A stretch of 63,258 bases of DNA from Paludibaculum sp. (GTDB lineage Bacteria; Acidobacteriota; Terriglobia; Bryobacterales; Bryobacteraceae). The translations under genes and the position numbers were made by a program. Below the pieces are notes generated by a model that saw only the letters and a list, made by a program, of their open reading frames with translations, made no database searches and had not been told where the DNA came from. The stretch covers positions 1 to 63,258 of the forward strand of contig JARKQJ010000093.1 of the NCBI GenBank assembly GCA_029973955.1, read 5' to 3'. This document shows, one piece after another, positions 9,145 to 18,583 of this stretch. How positions within the stretch are numbered: position 1 is the first letter of the stretch; each line of letters begins with the position of its first letter.

Positions 9145-9262
9145 CCCCCATCTCCCCCGAGGCAAAGCCTCGGGGCCACCGTGCAAGCAGTACGCCCGGC
9201 CGCCCGCCCCCCATCTCCCCCGAGGCGAAGCATCGGGGCCACCGTGCAAGCAGTACGCCCGC
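9145..9262. repeat. two-copy tandem repeat with hairpin (period 63 bp)
   Basis: Two copies of a 55-bp sequence lie at 9145-9199 and 9208-9262. Each contains an inverted repeat: CCCCGAGGC-AAA-GCCTCGGGG in copy 1 (9-bp perfect stem) and the same with one mismatch and a GAA loop in copy 2. Both end with the conserved stretch CACCGTGCAAGCAGTACGCC. They sit between divergently transcribed genes, upstream of both, so an ordinary terminator role is unlikely. A dispersed intergenic (REP-like) element is the best guess. Confidence 0.75.
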
Positions 9263-9320
9263 CCCCCCGACGTGACACCCCCGTCCTCGCCCTGATAGGA
9301 TATTAGTGCCTCTTACTGCC

Positions 9321-10823
9321 ATGTCAGAACAACTATCCGACATCGGGCTCGTCGGCCTCGCCGTCATGGGCCAGAACCTTGCACTCAATATCGCTGACCA
9401 CGGCTTCCGCATCTCCGTCTACAACCGTACGACGGCGACCATGGAGAAGTTCGTGGCGGAAAACCCGAATACTCCCGGCGGCCTGGCTGGCTTTGCCTCG
9501 CTCGCTGATTTCGTCGCTTCCTTGAAGCGTCCCCGCCGCGTGATCATCCTGGTCAAGGCCGGCGCCGGCACCGACGCCGTCATCGACCAGCTCGTCCCCC
9601 TCATGGAGCAGGGCGACATCATCATCGACGGCGGCAACGCCAATTGGAACGACACCATCCGCCGCGAGAAGGATCTCAAGGCCAAGGGCCTCCGCTTCAT
9701 CGGCTCCGGCGTCTCCGGAGGCGAGGAAGGCGCCCGTTTCGGCCCCGCCCTGATGCCCGGCGGCGACCCCGAAGCCTACAAGGAAATCGAGGCCATCTGG
9801 AACGCCATCGCCGCCAAGGTCGATGCCGCCACCGGTAAGCCCCTCGAAGGCGCTGCTCCCGGGAAACCGGTCACCGGCGGCGTCCCCTGCGCCACCTTCA
9901 TCGGACCCGATGGCGCCGGCCACTACGTCAAGATGTGCCACAACGGCATCGAGTACGGCGACATGCAGATGATCTGCGAAGCCTACTGGATGATGTCCAA
10001 CCTCCTCGGCATGTCCGCCGATGAGTGCGGCAAGGTCTTCGCCAAGTGGAACACCGGCGTCCTCGATAGCTTCCTCATCGAGATCACCGCCGACATCCTC
10101 CAGCAGAAAGACCCCATGACCGGCGGCTCCCTCGTCGACTACATCCTCGACACCGCCGGCCAGAAGGGCACCGGCAAGTGGACCTCCGTATCCGCCCTCG
10201 ACATGGGCGTCCCCGCCGCCACCATCGCCGAGAGCGTCTTCGCCCGCTACCTCTCCGCCGTCAAGGCCGAGCGCGTCGAAGCAGCCAAGATCCTTACCGG
10301 CCCCACCCCCGCCTTCACCGGCGATAAGGAAGCCTGCATCCAGGCCATCCACGACGCCCTCTACTGCTCCAAGATCTGCTCCTACGCCCAGGGCTTCCAG
10401 CTCATGCGCGAAGCGCAGAAGGAGTACAAGTGGAAGCTCAACTTCGGTGAGATCTCCATGATCTGGCGCGGCGGCTGTATCATCCGTGCCCGCTTCCTCC
10501 AGAAGATCAAGGAGGCCTTCGACCGCAACGGCGAGCTCGCCAACCTCCTGCTCGACCCCTACTTCAAGAGCGAGATCGACCGCTGCCAGTCCAACTGGCG
10601 CACCGTCGTCTCCGCGGCCTCGATGAACGGCATCCCCGTGCCCACCTTCGCCTCCGCTCTCGCCTACTACGACAGCTACCGCTCCTCGCGCCTCCCCGCG
10701 AACCTCCTGCAGGGCCAGCGCGACTTCTTCGGCGCCCACACCTACGAGCGCACCGATCAGCCCCGCGGCAAGTTCTATCACATCGACTGGCCCGAACCCG
10801 GCCGGCCGCAACTCGAAATGTAG
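9321..10823 (+). CDS. gnd: 6-phosphogluconate dehydrogenase, decarboxylating
   Basis: Oxidises and decarboxylates 6-phosphogluconate to ribulose 5-phosphate with NADP+ in the pentose phosphate pathway. The start [20 protein letters not shown] opens directly on the Rossmann motif [12 protein letters not shown]. The catalytic segments are [17 protein letters not shown] and [14 protein letters not shown] (catalytic Lys and substrate-binding His-Asn). [13 protein letters not shown] is typical of the long (about 470-residue) dimeric form. At 500 residues it is slightly longer than usual because of an insert near residues 172-190 ([14 protein letters not shown]). It is a single gene with no pathway partners beside it. 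Confidence 0.96.
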   Translation: MSEQLSDIGLVGLAVMGQNLALNIADHGFRISVYNRTTATMEKFVAENPNTPGGLAGFASLADFVASLKRPRRVIILVKAGAGTDAVIDQLVPLMEQGDIIIDGGNANWNDTIRREKDLKAKGLRFIGSGVSGGEEGARFGPALMPGGDPEAYKEIEAIWNAIAAKVDAATGKPLEGAAPGKPVTGGVPCATFIGPDGAGHYVKMCHNGIEYGDMQMICEAYWMMSNLLGMSADECGKVFAKWNTGVLDSFLIEITADILQQKDPMTGGSLVDYILDTAGQKGTGKWTSVSALDMGVPAATIAESVFARYLSAVKAERVEAAKILTGPTPAFTGDKEACIQAIHDALYCSKICSYAQGFQLMREAQKEYKWKLNFGEISMIWRGGCIIRARFLQKIKEAFDRNGELANLLLDPYFKSEIDRCQSNWRTVVSAASMNGIPVPTFASALAYYDSYRSSRLPANLLQGQRDFFGAHTYERTDQPRGKFYHIDWPEPGRPQLEM

Positions 10824-10906
10824 TCCCTCTTCAAACCACCACGGGCCGGCGCGCGCAAGCAGCCGGCCCGTCGTGCATCCGCCTGCGATACATTGTTCGC
10901 TGGACC

Positions 10907-12748
10907 ATGCCCACGCCCTCTCCCGCTGAACTGCTCCTCCTCGCCCTCTGCATCGCAGCCTCCGCCGCCATCTTCTGGAAGCGCTTCGGCGTCGTCCTCC
11001 GCACCATCCGCGCCTCCCGCCCCGACGCGGACTTCTCTCTCACACCCCTCGCCCCCCGCCTCCGCCAGCTCTTCTTCGACGTCCTCTGCCAGGCCAAGGT
11101 CATCCGCGGCCGCCCGCTCCCCGGCCTCGCCCACGCCTTCGTCTTCTGGGGCTTCTGCGCCTTCGCCCTCATCACCCTCAACCACTTCGCCCAGGGCTTC
11201 GGCGCCGCCTTCCTCCATCCCCACCAGGGCCTCTTCGGACCCGTCTACTACGCCCTCGCCGCCGCCTTCGCCATCGCCGTCTCCCTCTCCATCACCGGAC
11301 TCGCCATCCGCCGCTTCCTCGTCCGCCCCAAGTGGCTCGGCGACCATCTCAGCCTCGAGTCCGGCTTCATCGCCTTCCTCATCCTCCTGCTCATGCTCAC
11401 CTTCCTGGCGGACTATCTCCTTCAGCCGGCTCCCGCCGCGGCCAGGTCTCTCTGGTGGGCCCACACCCTCTCCCTGCTCGTCTTCCTCCCCCTGCTGCCC
11501 CACACCAAGCACCTCCATCTCATCCTCAGCCCGGCCGCCGTCCTCCTCTCCCGCGGCTCGTTCTCCAAAATTCCCCCGCTCGCCGGCGATGAGGACTTCG
11601 GCCTCGACACCGGCAAGGACGTCACCCAACTCCTGGCCCTTCAGGCCTACTCCTGTGTCGAATGCGGGCGCTGCCAGCAGCACTGCCCGGCTCACAATAC
11701 CGGCAAGGAGCTCAACCCCAAGCAGCTGGCTCTAGGCCTCCGCGCGTTCCTCAATGAAAACGGAGCCAACTCCGAAGCCCAGCTCCTCGGCACGCATCTC
11801 TCCGAAACCGCCGTCTTCCAGTGCACCACCTGCGGCGCCTGCGAAGCCCAGTGCCCCGTCGGCGTCGAACACCTGCCGCTCATCGTCGGCCTCCGCCGCG
11901 GCGCCGTCAACACCGGCCGCTGGGAAGACGAATATGGCGGGGAACTCTTCCTCAAGCTCGAACGCAACGGTAATCCCCTCGGCATGGCCGCCATCGAACG
12001 CGACCGCTTCATTCAGAAGCACGCGCTCCCCCTGTTCGACGGCGCCCAGGACTACTGCCTCTGGCTCGGCTGCATGGGCTCCTACGATCCCCATGGCCGC
12101 GAAACCGTCCTCGCCCTGGCCCAGGTCCTCCGCCACGCCGGTATCTCCTTCGGCGTCCTCAGGAAGGAAAAATGCACCGGCGACTCCGCCCGCCGCCTCG
12201 GCAACGATCTCGCCTTTCAGCAGCTCGCCGAATTCAACATCCAGCAGCTCCAGGCCGCCAAGGCCGCCAAGCTGCTCTCCATCTGCCCCCACTGCGTGCG
12301 CACCATCCGCGACGATTGGCGCGAGTTCGGCGTCAACTTCGAAATCGAGCACCACTCCGTGCTCCTCGCCCGCCTGAACTCAACCCTGCCCGCCTCCCCG
12401 TCACAAGAGACGATCGTCTACCACGACCCCTGCTATCTGGGCCGCTACCAGGACGTCTACGAAGCCCCGCGCGCCGTAGTCCGCGCCGCCGGCCAACTCG
12501 TCGAAGCCCCTCGCCACGGCCAGACCAGCTTCTGCTGCGGCGCCGGTGGCGGCCTCGTCTATCTCGGGGAAGAGCAGGGAACCCGCATCAGCCATGCCCG
12601 CGCGCAGGAACTCAAAGCCACCGGCGCCACCGCCATTGCCGCCGCCTGCCCCTTCTGCCACACCATGTTCCGCGACGCTCTGGCGGGCACCGAAACCCCC
12701 ATCCTCGACATCGCCCAATTGACCGCCAACCGCCTCCCCAAACCCTGA
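10907..12748 (+). CDS. membrane Fe-S oxidoreductase, EtfD / ETF:(mena)quinone oxidoreductase type
   Basis: A 613-residue protein with three parts. Residues 1 to about 230 hold five or six membrane helices resembling the cytochrome-b-like subunit of nitrate reductase gamma/HdrE. Next come two 4Fe-4S sites, SCVECGRCQQHCP and CTTCGACEAQCP. Last come two heterodisulfide-reductase CCG domains, LGCMGSYDP...ICPHC and HDPCYLGRY...FCCGAGGG...ACPFCHTMF. This order matches the EtfD/EMO family, which passes electrons from electron-transfer flavoprotein (acyl-CoA oxidation) to menaquinone. No etfAB genes adjoin it, so the ETF link is from family knowledge only. Glycolate- or lactate-linked CCG proteins are an alternative but lack the membrane part. 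Confidence 0.85.
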   Translation: MPTPSPAELLLLALCIAASAAIFWKRFGVVLRTIRASRPDADFSLTPLAPRLRQLFFDVLCQAKVIRGRPLPGLAHAFVFWGFCAFALITLNHFAQGFGAAFLHPHQGLFGPVYYALAAAFAIAVSLSITGLAIRRFLVRPKWLGDHLSLESGFIAFLILLLMLTFLADYLLQPAPAAARSLWWAHTLSLLVFLPLLPHTKHLHLILSPAAVLLSRGSFSKIPPLAGDEDFGLDTGKDVTQLLALQAYSCVECGRCQQHCPAHNTGKELNPKQLALGLRAFLNENGANSEAQLLGTHLSETAVFQCTTCGACEAQCPVGVEHLPLIVGLRRGAVNTGRWEDEYGGELFLKLERNGNPLGMAAIERDRFIQKHALPLFDGAQDYCLWLGCMGSYDPHGRETVLALAQVLRHAGISFGVLRKEKCTGDSARRLGNDLAFQQLAEFNIQQLQAAKAAKLLSICPHCVRTIRDDWREFGVNFEIEHHSVLLARLNSTLPASPSQETIVYHDPCYLGRYQDVYEAPRAVVRAAGQLVEAPRHGQTSFCCGAGGGLVYLGEEQGTRISHARAQELKATGATAIAAACPFCHTMFRDALAGTETPILDIAQLTANRLPKP

Positions 12749-12753
12749 TCGGC

Positions 12754-12790
12754 GCCGGCGGCGTCCGCCGGCCGGTCCTTCACTCTTTTT
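12754..12790 (+). terminator. hairpin downstream of the EtfD-like gene
   Basis: GCCGGCGG-CGT-CCGCCGGC forms an 8-bp perfect stem at 12754-12772, just after the stop codon. A T-run follows only at 12786-12790, 13 nt beyond the stem, so intrinsic termination is plausible but not textbook. Confidence 0.4.
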
Positions 12791-12842
12791 CCGTCTTGTT
12801 CTCATCAGGACGCCGAAACTCGACGTCACAACTGTTGTTCAT

Positions 12843-12932
12843 TCAAGTCGGCACCCCCATCTTCGGCAGCACCCACTTCATCAGGGCGATATATCCGCCC
12901 AGAAACAGAATCATCGTCAACCATTCAGGCAT
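12843..12932 (-). CDS. 29-residue membrane microprotein
   Basis: An open frame read directly from the minus strand encodes 29 residues. It begins MPEWLTMILFLGGYIALM and continues K, W, V, L, P, K, M, G, V, P, T before TGA. One hydrophobic helix (residues about 5-18) is followed by a basic residue and a PKxGVPT tail. It starts 18 bp after the stop of the universal stress protein gene on the same strand, so the two are probably co-transcribed; an AAGGAG lies about 14 nt upstream of its ATG. I recall similar short membrane proteins with a C-terminal LPxxGVPT in other bacteria but cannot name a family, and I give no function. Confidence 0.6.
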   Translation of the reverse strand: MPEWLTMILFLGGYIALMKWVLPKMGVPT

Positions 12933-12950
12933 TCGTCCACCAACTCTCCT

Positions 12951-13409
12951 TCAGCATATCGACTTGCCCGGCGGGATCGCCAGCACCGGCACCTTGGCCT
13001 GCTCGATGGTCCGCGTCGTCACAGACCCCATCCAGACCTGGCGCCAGCCGGTCCGCCCATGCGTGCCCATCACCACCCATGCGTTGCCGCGGTGTGCGGC
13101 GGCGATAATCGCCTCCACCGGAGGCGCGTCGCTGACATCGTACACAACGCTCAAACCGTCGGAAATGTGCGGCGCCGCCCACACTTTCAGATGCGCTTCG
13201 GCCTGCTCCCGCACAATCGCCCACTGCGTCAGAATTCCCTCCCGCTGCTGTGCCGTCAGATACGAGGGCATGTCCACATGCACTGCATGCAGCAGCCGCA
13301 GCGGCTTACCGGCTGCCTGCGCCAGCCACGCTGCCCACTTCAGAGCGTTGGCTGAGCAATCGCTGAAGTCGATCGGGCAAACGATGGAGTCAAACGGAGC
13401 TGGAATCAT
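12951..13409 (-). CDS. universal stress protein (UspA family)
   Basis: A single-domain Usp of 152 residues from the start MIPAPFDSIVCPIDFS; a GTG 33 bp upstream would add 11 residues. The ATP-binding signature G-2x-G-9x-G-S is intact near the C-terminus (GTHGRTGWRQVWMGS), so it should belong to the nucleotide-binding class. VPVLAIPP closes the domain. GGAGG lies 12 nt before the chosen ATG. A 29-residue membrane microprotein gene follows after 18 bp on the same strand. The TonB receptor gene lies upstream but is separated from it by a strong terminator, so this is a separate transcript. Confidence 0.9.
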   Translation of the reverse strand: MIPAPFDSIVCPIDFSDCSANALKWAAWLAQAAGKPLRLLHAVHVDMPSYLTAQQREGILTQWAIVREQAEAHLKVWAAPHISDGLSVVYDVSDAPPVEAIIAAAHRGNAWVVMGTHGRTGWRQVWMGSVTTRTIEQAKVPVLAIPPGKSIC

Positions 13410-13479
13410 GCGCTTCAAGTGCCTCCGCTTATGAAGATGCACCTTCCTCTTCTCCGTGACAAGCCCTCCCTTTCACCAC

Positions 13480-13516
13480 AAAAAAGAGCCGCGGACCCCG
13501 ATGGGGAGCCCGCGGC
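13480..13516 (-). terminator. intrinsic terminator of the TonB receptor gene
   Basis: On the minus strand the stem GCCGCGGG...TCCGCGGC (13488-13494 paired with 13510-13516, with an inner CCCC/GGGG pairing) is followed by TCTTTTTT. It lies 21 bp after the receptor stop codon and fits a textbook rho-independent terminator. Confidence 0.85.
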
Positions 13517-13536
13517 CGTTTTGAGGTGGAAGCCTG

Positions 13537-16500
13537 TTACCAGGCCAGTTTCAGCGACATCTGCCACGAACGCGGCGTGTCCTGGCCCGTGATCGTGCCC
13601 CAGCTCGCGCTGGTCGGATCCGAGTTCGGATCGTACAGGTTCGGGTGGTTCATCGCGTTGAACGTCTCCGCGCGGAACTGCAGGTTCAGCCGCTCCGTGA
13701 TCCGGAAGTACTTGATCATCGAGAAGTCCCAGCGGTCCTGGTTCGGGCCGCGCGCCGAGCTGAACCGCAGCGAAAACCGCCGCAGGTTCGATGCCAACTG
13801 CTTGGAGCCGTTGGTCTCGAAGCCCGCCGCCGCCGCCGGCGTGTACCAGTGATCCACGCTGCGCTCGTCTTTCGACAGCACGATCGACTTCAGATCGCCG
13901 CTGAAGATCCGGTTGCCGAAGCTCATAGGCGCGCCGCTTTGATGCTGGTACATTGCGTTCAACTGCCAGCCGCCCAGGAACAGGTCCGTCGCGCGGTTCC
14001 AGTTCGAGCCCCACTTCCGCTTCTGGCCGAAGGGCAGCTCCCACTGGCCGCTGCCCGCCAGACGGTGCGTGCGGTCCAGCGAAGCCAGGCTCTCATACGG
14101 CATCGGATCGGCCGAGTTCATGAACTCAGTCGCTTCCATCGCTTTCGACCAGGTGTAGGACGCCTGTGCCGTCCACCCCTTCGCGAACCGGCGCTCCACG
14201 CGGCTCTGCAGCGAGTGATACCAGGAGTAGCCCGCCGGATCGCCGTTGATCTGAACGCTCGAAAACTGAGTGTAGTTCCGCAGCAGGCTGCCCCGCGACA
14301 TCGTCGTGCCGTAGATCGGGTTCAGCCCGTAATACGGATTCGGGAAGTTCGCGCCCAGGTAGTCGATCGTCGCCTGGTCGCGCACCGGAGACGTGCTCAG
14401 ATACTGCCCCGGCGTATAGCTCAGCTCGCGATTCACCAGCAGCCGCGTGTTGCGGTTGCCGACATAGGAGACTTCCAGCAGCGTCTGCATCGGAAGTTCC
14501 TGCTGCACGCCGAAGCTCCAGCGCTGGCTATACGGATGCTGCCGCTTGTCGTTGAAGAACGTCACAGACTGGCCGATGTTCGTCAGCAGGCCGTTGGCGG
14601 AGCCCGCCGGCGACAGCAGCCCGGTCGGGAACGGATTGGCGTTCGTCGCAATGTAGGTCATGCCGTTATCCAGCGAAGCCTGGATCGGCGTCGCCAGCGA
14701 GAAGCCCGTCTGGTTCGTGTTGGTGTAGTTCACGCCGATTGAGGCCACAAACAGGCCGTAGCCGGCGCGGACGATCGTCTTCGGCCGCAACTGGTACGCC
14801 AGGCCGATTCTCGGCTGGAAGATGCCGCTCTGCGCTTCCCAGTAGTTCCGGCCGTTCGGCGCCACGTTGGCGAACGTCAATCCGCCCATCGCCGCGAACT
14901 GCGACGCCGGCAGCTCCGGAATCGGGTTCTTGGCGTAGTTCGCCCTCGCCGCGTCGTTCAGCGGGTTCGGCGTCGTCCCGGCGTAGTGAATCGCCGAACG
15001 GTCGAACCGCTCCGTCATCGGCGACTCATACTCCCAGCGCAGGCCCAGGTTCACCGTCAGCTTCTTGCTCACCTTCCAGTCGTCCTGGACGTACAGAGCC
15101 CAGTACTTGTCCTGCTCCACATAGCTGTCCACTTTGCTCATGCTGCCGGCCGGAATGCCCATCAGCATCGCCGCGATTTCGCCGCCGGCCGTCGGCGCCG
15201 CCGATGTGTCCGTCGCCTTCACAAACGTCGTCGCGTAGCTAAGCGTCGGAGACAGCGCCGGACCGTAACGGTTCCGGCTCTCGCGGTACACGCGGAACTC
15301 CGGCCCGAACCGGAAGTTGTGATTGCCCCACAGCTTCGTGAAGTTCCCCACAAACGAGTTCGTCGTCGAGGCCGTGTAGCCGTCCTGCGACTCCCATGCC
15401 GCAATGCCCGTGAACTGCCCGAACGACGTGTTCGGCAGCGTCGCCTTTTCCTTGTCCGGCAACTGCGAAAGCAGAGTCTGCGAGAATCCGAGGCTTGCCA
15501 GGTCCCAGCCCTGCGATGCGCGCCGTTCCGGGAAGTCCTGGAACGTCAGCCCATAGCGGAAGTTCAGCAGGAACGTCGCGTTGAACACGTAAACGTCGTC
15601 AAACGCCACACCCTTGTTGTTCCGGTTCAGAATCACGCCGCGCACGTTGTTGTTGAAGTCGTGGTTCTTGTCTTCCTGCCAGTAGTCCCGGTGGATGCGC
15701 AGGAACATGCGGTGGTTCTGGTTGAACGCATGGTCGAAGCGGCCCAGCCAGGCCCAGTAGTCTTCCAGCGCCTTGCCCGAACGGTAGTAGTTGTTCCGGA
15801 AGTCCTTCGTCCCCGCCTGGTTCGGCGTCGGCAGCAGGCCCATCAGGTTCATGCCCACCTTATCCAACGAGGACGACGGAATTACGTTGTTCGGAATTGC
15901 CGTGCGCGTGTACCGCCCGTTCACCAACTGCGTGCTCCGCGGGTCGTACAGTTGATACGCCGCGCCCAGTCCCAGAAACTCCGAAAAGTCGCCCTGGTGC
16001 ATCTTCTCCGTCGGCACCGAGGACGTCGCGTTGCCGCCCGAATCCGGGTTGCCGAACTTGTTCGCTTCGTACGCGAAGAACCAGAACGTCCGGTTCTTGC
16101 CGTTGTACAGCTTGGGCAGGATGATCGGCGCGCCCGCCGATGCACCGTACCGGTTGTCCTGGTAGATCGAAATCGACTGCCCCGACCGGTTCTGGAAGAT
16201 CGTCGGCGCATCCAACGCCGAATGCCGGAACCACTCGTGCACCTCGCCGTGCAAATCGTTCGTGCCCGACTTGATCGACACATTCACCGTCGATCCCATC
16301 GTGTGGCCCAAGGATGCGTCGAACGTCGAAGTCTGGATCTTGAACTCGCTGATCGCCGTCTGCGGAGGCGAAAACGCCACGCGCGGCTGCGTGCCGTCCG
16401 AATACGTGTTCGAAACACCGTCGATCGAAAACTCGTTCTGATAGTTGCCGCCGCCGTCCGTGGAAAACGTCGAGGGCGCATTGTTGAACCCGGCCTTCCT

Positions 16501-17010
16501 CAGCCGCAGGTTCGTGCCGTTGATCGTGCCCGGCGCCAGGTGCACCAGGTCCATCGCATTGCCCGCGAACTGCGGCAGCTCCAGCACGCGCCTCTCATCG
16601 ATCACCTGGCCCAGCGAAGCCTCCGCCGTCGACAGCAGCGGCGTCGTCCCCGTCACCTCAATCGTCTCGGAGGTCTGGCCCAATTGCAGCTCAATGTTCA
16701 CTTCCACGCTGTCCTGAATGCGGACCTGGATGCCCGACCGCAGGAACTTCTTGAAACCCGTCATCTCGCAACTGATCGTGTACTGGCCCGCCAATAGGTA
16801 AGGCAGCACGAAGTTGCCCGCGTCGTTTGTCTTCGCCGACGCCGACACGCCCGTGTTGTCGTTCTTGATCTTCACCTCCGCCCCAGGCACGATCGCGCCC
16901 GACGCGTCAGTCACTCGCCCTAATACCGTGCCGCGTGGATCCTGCGCCAGGGCAGACATCCCGAGAGCTAGCAGGATTAGGGCTAAGCTCAAAACCGTCT
17001 TCAATCTCAT
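13537..17010 (-). CDS. TonB-dependent outer-membrane receptor with carboxypeptidase-regulatory domain (Oar-like)
   Basis: A 1157-residue outer-membrane protein. A signal peptide (MRLKTVLSLALILLALGMSALA) is followed at about 24-105 by a carboxypeptidase-regulatory-like beta domain (GRVTDASGAIVPGAEVKI, ending in LQLGQTSETIEVTG). A plug domain (about 115-240) and a very long beta barrel come next, ending in an aromatic C-terminus (LKLAW) as expected for BAM recognition. Acidobacteriota encode many such proteins, generally thought to import oligosaccharides or other large molecules. The substrate is not evident. It is divergent from a membrane protein with a winged-helix-like N-terminus (17302), a recurrent pairing that suggests regulation of the receptor. 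A strong terminator follows the gene. Confidence 0.93.
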   Translation of the reverse strand: MRLKTVLSLALILLALGMSALAQDPRGTVLGRVTDASGAIVPGAEVKIKNDNTGVSASAKTNDAGNFVLPYLLAGQYTISCEMTGFKKFLRSGIQVRIQDSVEVNIELQLGQTSETIEVTGTTPLLSTAEASLGQVIDERRVLELPQFAGNAMDLVHLAPGTINGTNLRLRKAGFNNAPSTFSTDGGGNYQNEFSIDGVSNTYSDGTQPRVAFSPPQTAISEFKIQTSTFDASLGHTMGSTVNVSIKSGTNDLHGEVHEWFRHSALDAPTIFQNRSGQSISIYQDNRYGASAGAPIILPKLYNGKNRTFWFFAYEANKFGNPDSGGNATSSVPTEKMHQGDFSEFLGLGAAYQLYDPRSTQLVNGRYTRTAIPNNVIPSSSLDKVGMNLMGLLPTPNQAGTKDFRNNYYRSGKALEDYWAWLGRFDHAFNQNHRMFLRIHRDYWQEDKNHDFNNNVRGVILNRNNKGVAFDDVYVFNATFLLNFRYGLTFQDFPERRASQGWDLASLGFSQTLLSQLPDKEKATLPNTSFGQFTGIAAWESQDGYTASTTNSFVGNFTKLWGNHNFRFGPEFRVYRESRNRYGPALSPTLSYATTFVKATDTSAAPTAGGEIAAMLMGIPAGSMSKVDSYVEQDKYWALYVQDDWKVSKKLTVNLGLRWEYESPMTERFDRSAIHYAGTTPNPLNDAARANYAKNPIPELPASQFAAMGGLTFANVAPNGRNYWEAQSGIFQPRIGLAYQLRPKTIVRAGYGLFVASIGVNYTNTNQTGFSLATPIQASLDNGMTYIATNANPFPTGLLSPAGSANGLLTNIGQSVTFFNDKRQHPYSQRWSFGVQQELPMQTLLEVSYVGNRNTRLLVNRELSYTPGQYLSTSPVRDQATIDYLGANFPNPYYGLNPIYGTTMSRGSLLRNYTQFSSVQINGDPAGYSWYHSLQSRVERRFAKGWTAQASYTWSKAMEATEFMNSADPMPYESLASLDRTHRLAGSGQWELPFGQKRKWGSNWNRATDLFLGGWQLNAMYQHQSGAPMSFGNRIFSGDLKSIVLSKDERSVDHWYTPAAAAGFETNGSKQLASNLRRFSLRFSSARGPNQDRWDFSMIKYFRITERLNLQFRAETFNAMNHPNLYDPNSDPTSASWGTITGQDTPRSWQMSLKLAW

Positions 17011-17252
17011 CGGATCTCCTCTTTCGGTTCTCGTCCCGATCTGGCGCCCGCTGTTTCGCCGGCGCTCGATTGTTTGGTGATAGCCTTCTTCTTGCGCGGA
17101 TCAACCTGCCGCTTCTGTTCGATGAGGAGCCGACAGACGACCCTAAAGCACTGTTATGACTGTTTTAAGATTCGGACCAACGTCTCTTCTTCAACAAGTG
17201 AATTCACTGCGAATTAGCCGAGAAGTAACTTCCCTCCCCGCGGCGCAAGTAT

Positions 17253-17283
17253 TTGACCCATAAACGTTTTGTGGTGATATACT
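17253..17283 (+). promoter_or_regulatory. candidate sigma-70 promoter for the membrane signalling gene
   Basis: TTGACC (17253-17258), 19-bp spacer, TATACT (17278-17283), ending 18 bp before the ATG at 17302. Both hexamers match consensus at 5 of 6 positions; the spacer is longer than ideal. Confidence 0.5.
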
Positions 17284-17301
17284 GCCCTTGGCGTTTCAAC
17301 C

Positions 17302-18579
17302 ATGGCCGTCGAGTCTCAAGGTCGGTTACAGGCCGAGGATCCCCTCCTCACCGAACGGCGCGAACTTCTCTTCCGCATCGCCGCCAGCCCCACCTTCCTC
17401 AAATCTCAACGCTCCCGTGAGTTCCTCCTCTATGTCGGAACCCGCAGCCTCAGCGATCCCCCCATCCCCATCCGCGAACAGGAGATCGGCGTCGAGGTCT
17501 TCGGCCGTTCTGCCAACTACGACACCAGTCAGGACACCATTGTCCGCGTCCAGGGCTCCCAACTCCGCAAACGCCTGCAACAGTACTTCGCCGAGGAAGG
17601 CCGCGAAGAACCCTGGATCGTCGAAATGCCAAAGGGGAGCTACTCCCTCACCTTCCATCCTCGCGAACTCGTCCCAGCCCCCCTCCACAACGTCTCAGTC
17701 CATCGCACCCCCGTCACCCAGTTTCTGGCCTGGGGCCTCTTCGCCGTCGCCATCGCCTCCTGCTTCTTTCTCCTCTATCAGAACGCCGCCCTCCGGCATC
17801 GTCTCGCCGGCTCCTACGGGCCCCGGCCCCAGGTAGATCGCCTTTGGGTTCAAGTCTTTGGCAACGGTCACCCCTCCCACCTCGTCCTTGCCGACGTCGG
17901 CCTCCTCATCTTCCAGGACGCCATGAAGCAGATGATCTCCCTCACTGACTACCAGAACAAGAACTTCAAACAGCTCGCCGAAGCCAACATCCCAGACCTC
18001 GATACCCGCACCCTCGTCCTCTCCGCCCTCAACCGTAACGCCACCACCCTCGCTGACTCAGCCATCTCCCGCCGCATCAGTTACCTCTTCTCCACCAACC
18101 TCCTCCCCCTCGACGTCGTCCTCGCCCGTGACGCCACCATCTCCATCGCCTCCTCCGGCAACGCCATCCTCCTCGGCAGCCGCCGCGCCAACCCCTGGGT
18201 CAGCCTTTACGAAGAGAGGCTCAACTTTCAAACCATATTCAGCGAAGCCCCCCGCACGGCCTCTTTTGTCAATCGCAAACCTCAACCCGGCGAACTCCCC
18301 GAGTACCGCGGCCGCTGGACCATCCGCGGCTACTGCCGCGTCGCCTTCCTCCCCAGCGCCAAGGAAGGCGGCAACGTCCTCCTCATCTCAGGCACCGACG
18401 TCGCCTCCACCGAAGCCGGCGGCGAATTCATCACCACCGAAGACTCCGTCCGCCACCTCCGCGAATCGCTCCACCTGCAACCCGCCGATCCCCTCCCTCA
18501 CTTCGAGGTCCTCCTCGAAACCGACCTCGTCAACAATACCGTCTCCCAGTTCCGCCTCATCGCGCTCCGCCGCAAGTAA
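17302..18579 (+). CDS. membrane-anchored putative regulator, divergent from TonB receptor
   Basis: A 425-residue protein. The N-terminal 120 residues follow a pattern I associate with acidobacterial regulators: SPTFLKSQRSREFLLYV, IREQEIGVEVFGR, YDTSQDTIVRVQGSQLRKRL, then a beta hairpin (IVEMPKGSYSLTF). This resembles a winged-helix DNA-binding domain. A single membrane helix follows at about 140-160 (FLAWGLFAVAIASCFFLLY), and the rest would be periplasmic, with no family I can name. The layout of cytoplasmic DNA-binding-like domain, one helix and external domain suggests a one-component sensor of the CadC/ToxR kind. This role is inferred. The PIG-L-like gene starts 4 bp after its stop. Confidence 0.8.
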   Translation: MAVESQGRLQAEDPLLTERRELLFRIAASPTFLKSQRSREFLLYVGTRSLSDPPIPIREQEIGVEVFGRSANYDTSQDTIVRVQGSQLRKRLQQYFAEEGREEPWIVEMPKGSYSLTFHPRELVPAPLHNVSVHRTPVTQFLAWGLFAVAIASCFFLLYQNAALRHRLAGSYGPRPQVDRLWVQVFGNGHPSHLVLADVGLLIFQDAMKQMISLTDYQNKNFKQLAEANIPDLDTRTLVLSALNRNATTLADSAISRRISYLFSTNLLPLDVVLARDATISIASSGNAILLGSRRANPWVSLYEERLNFQTIFSEAPRTASFVNRKPQPGELPEYRGRWTIRGYCRVAFLPSAKEGGNVLLISGTDVASTEAGGEFITTEDSVRHLRESLHLQPADPLPHFEVLLETDLVNNTVSQFRLIALRRK

Positions 18580-18583
18580 TCCC

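Noticed and set aside
9145..9262. CRISPR-like repeats
   Set aside because: Only two units, GC-rich hairpins with no variable spacer between equal repeats and no cas genes.
14986..16797. A 603-codon plus-strand frame inside the TonB receptor gene
   Set aside because: Arg/His-rich antisense shadow caused by high GC; no start context or family pattern.
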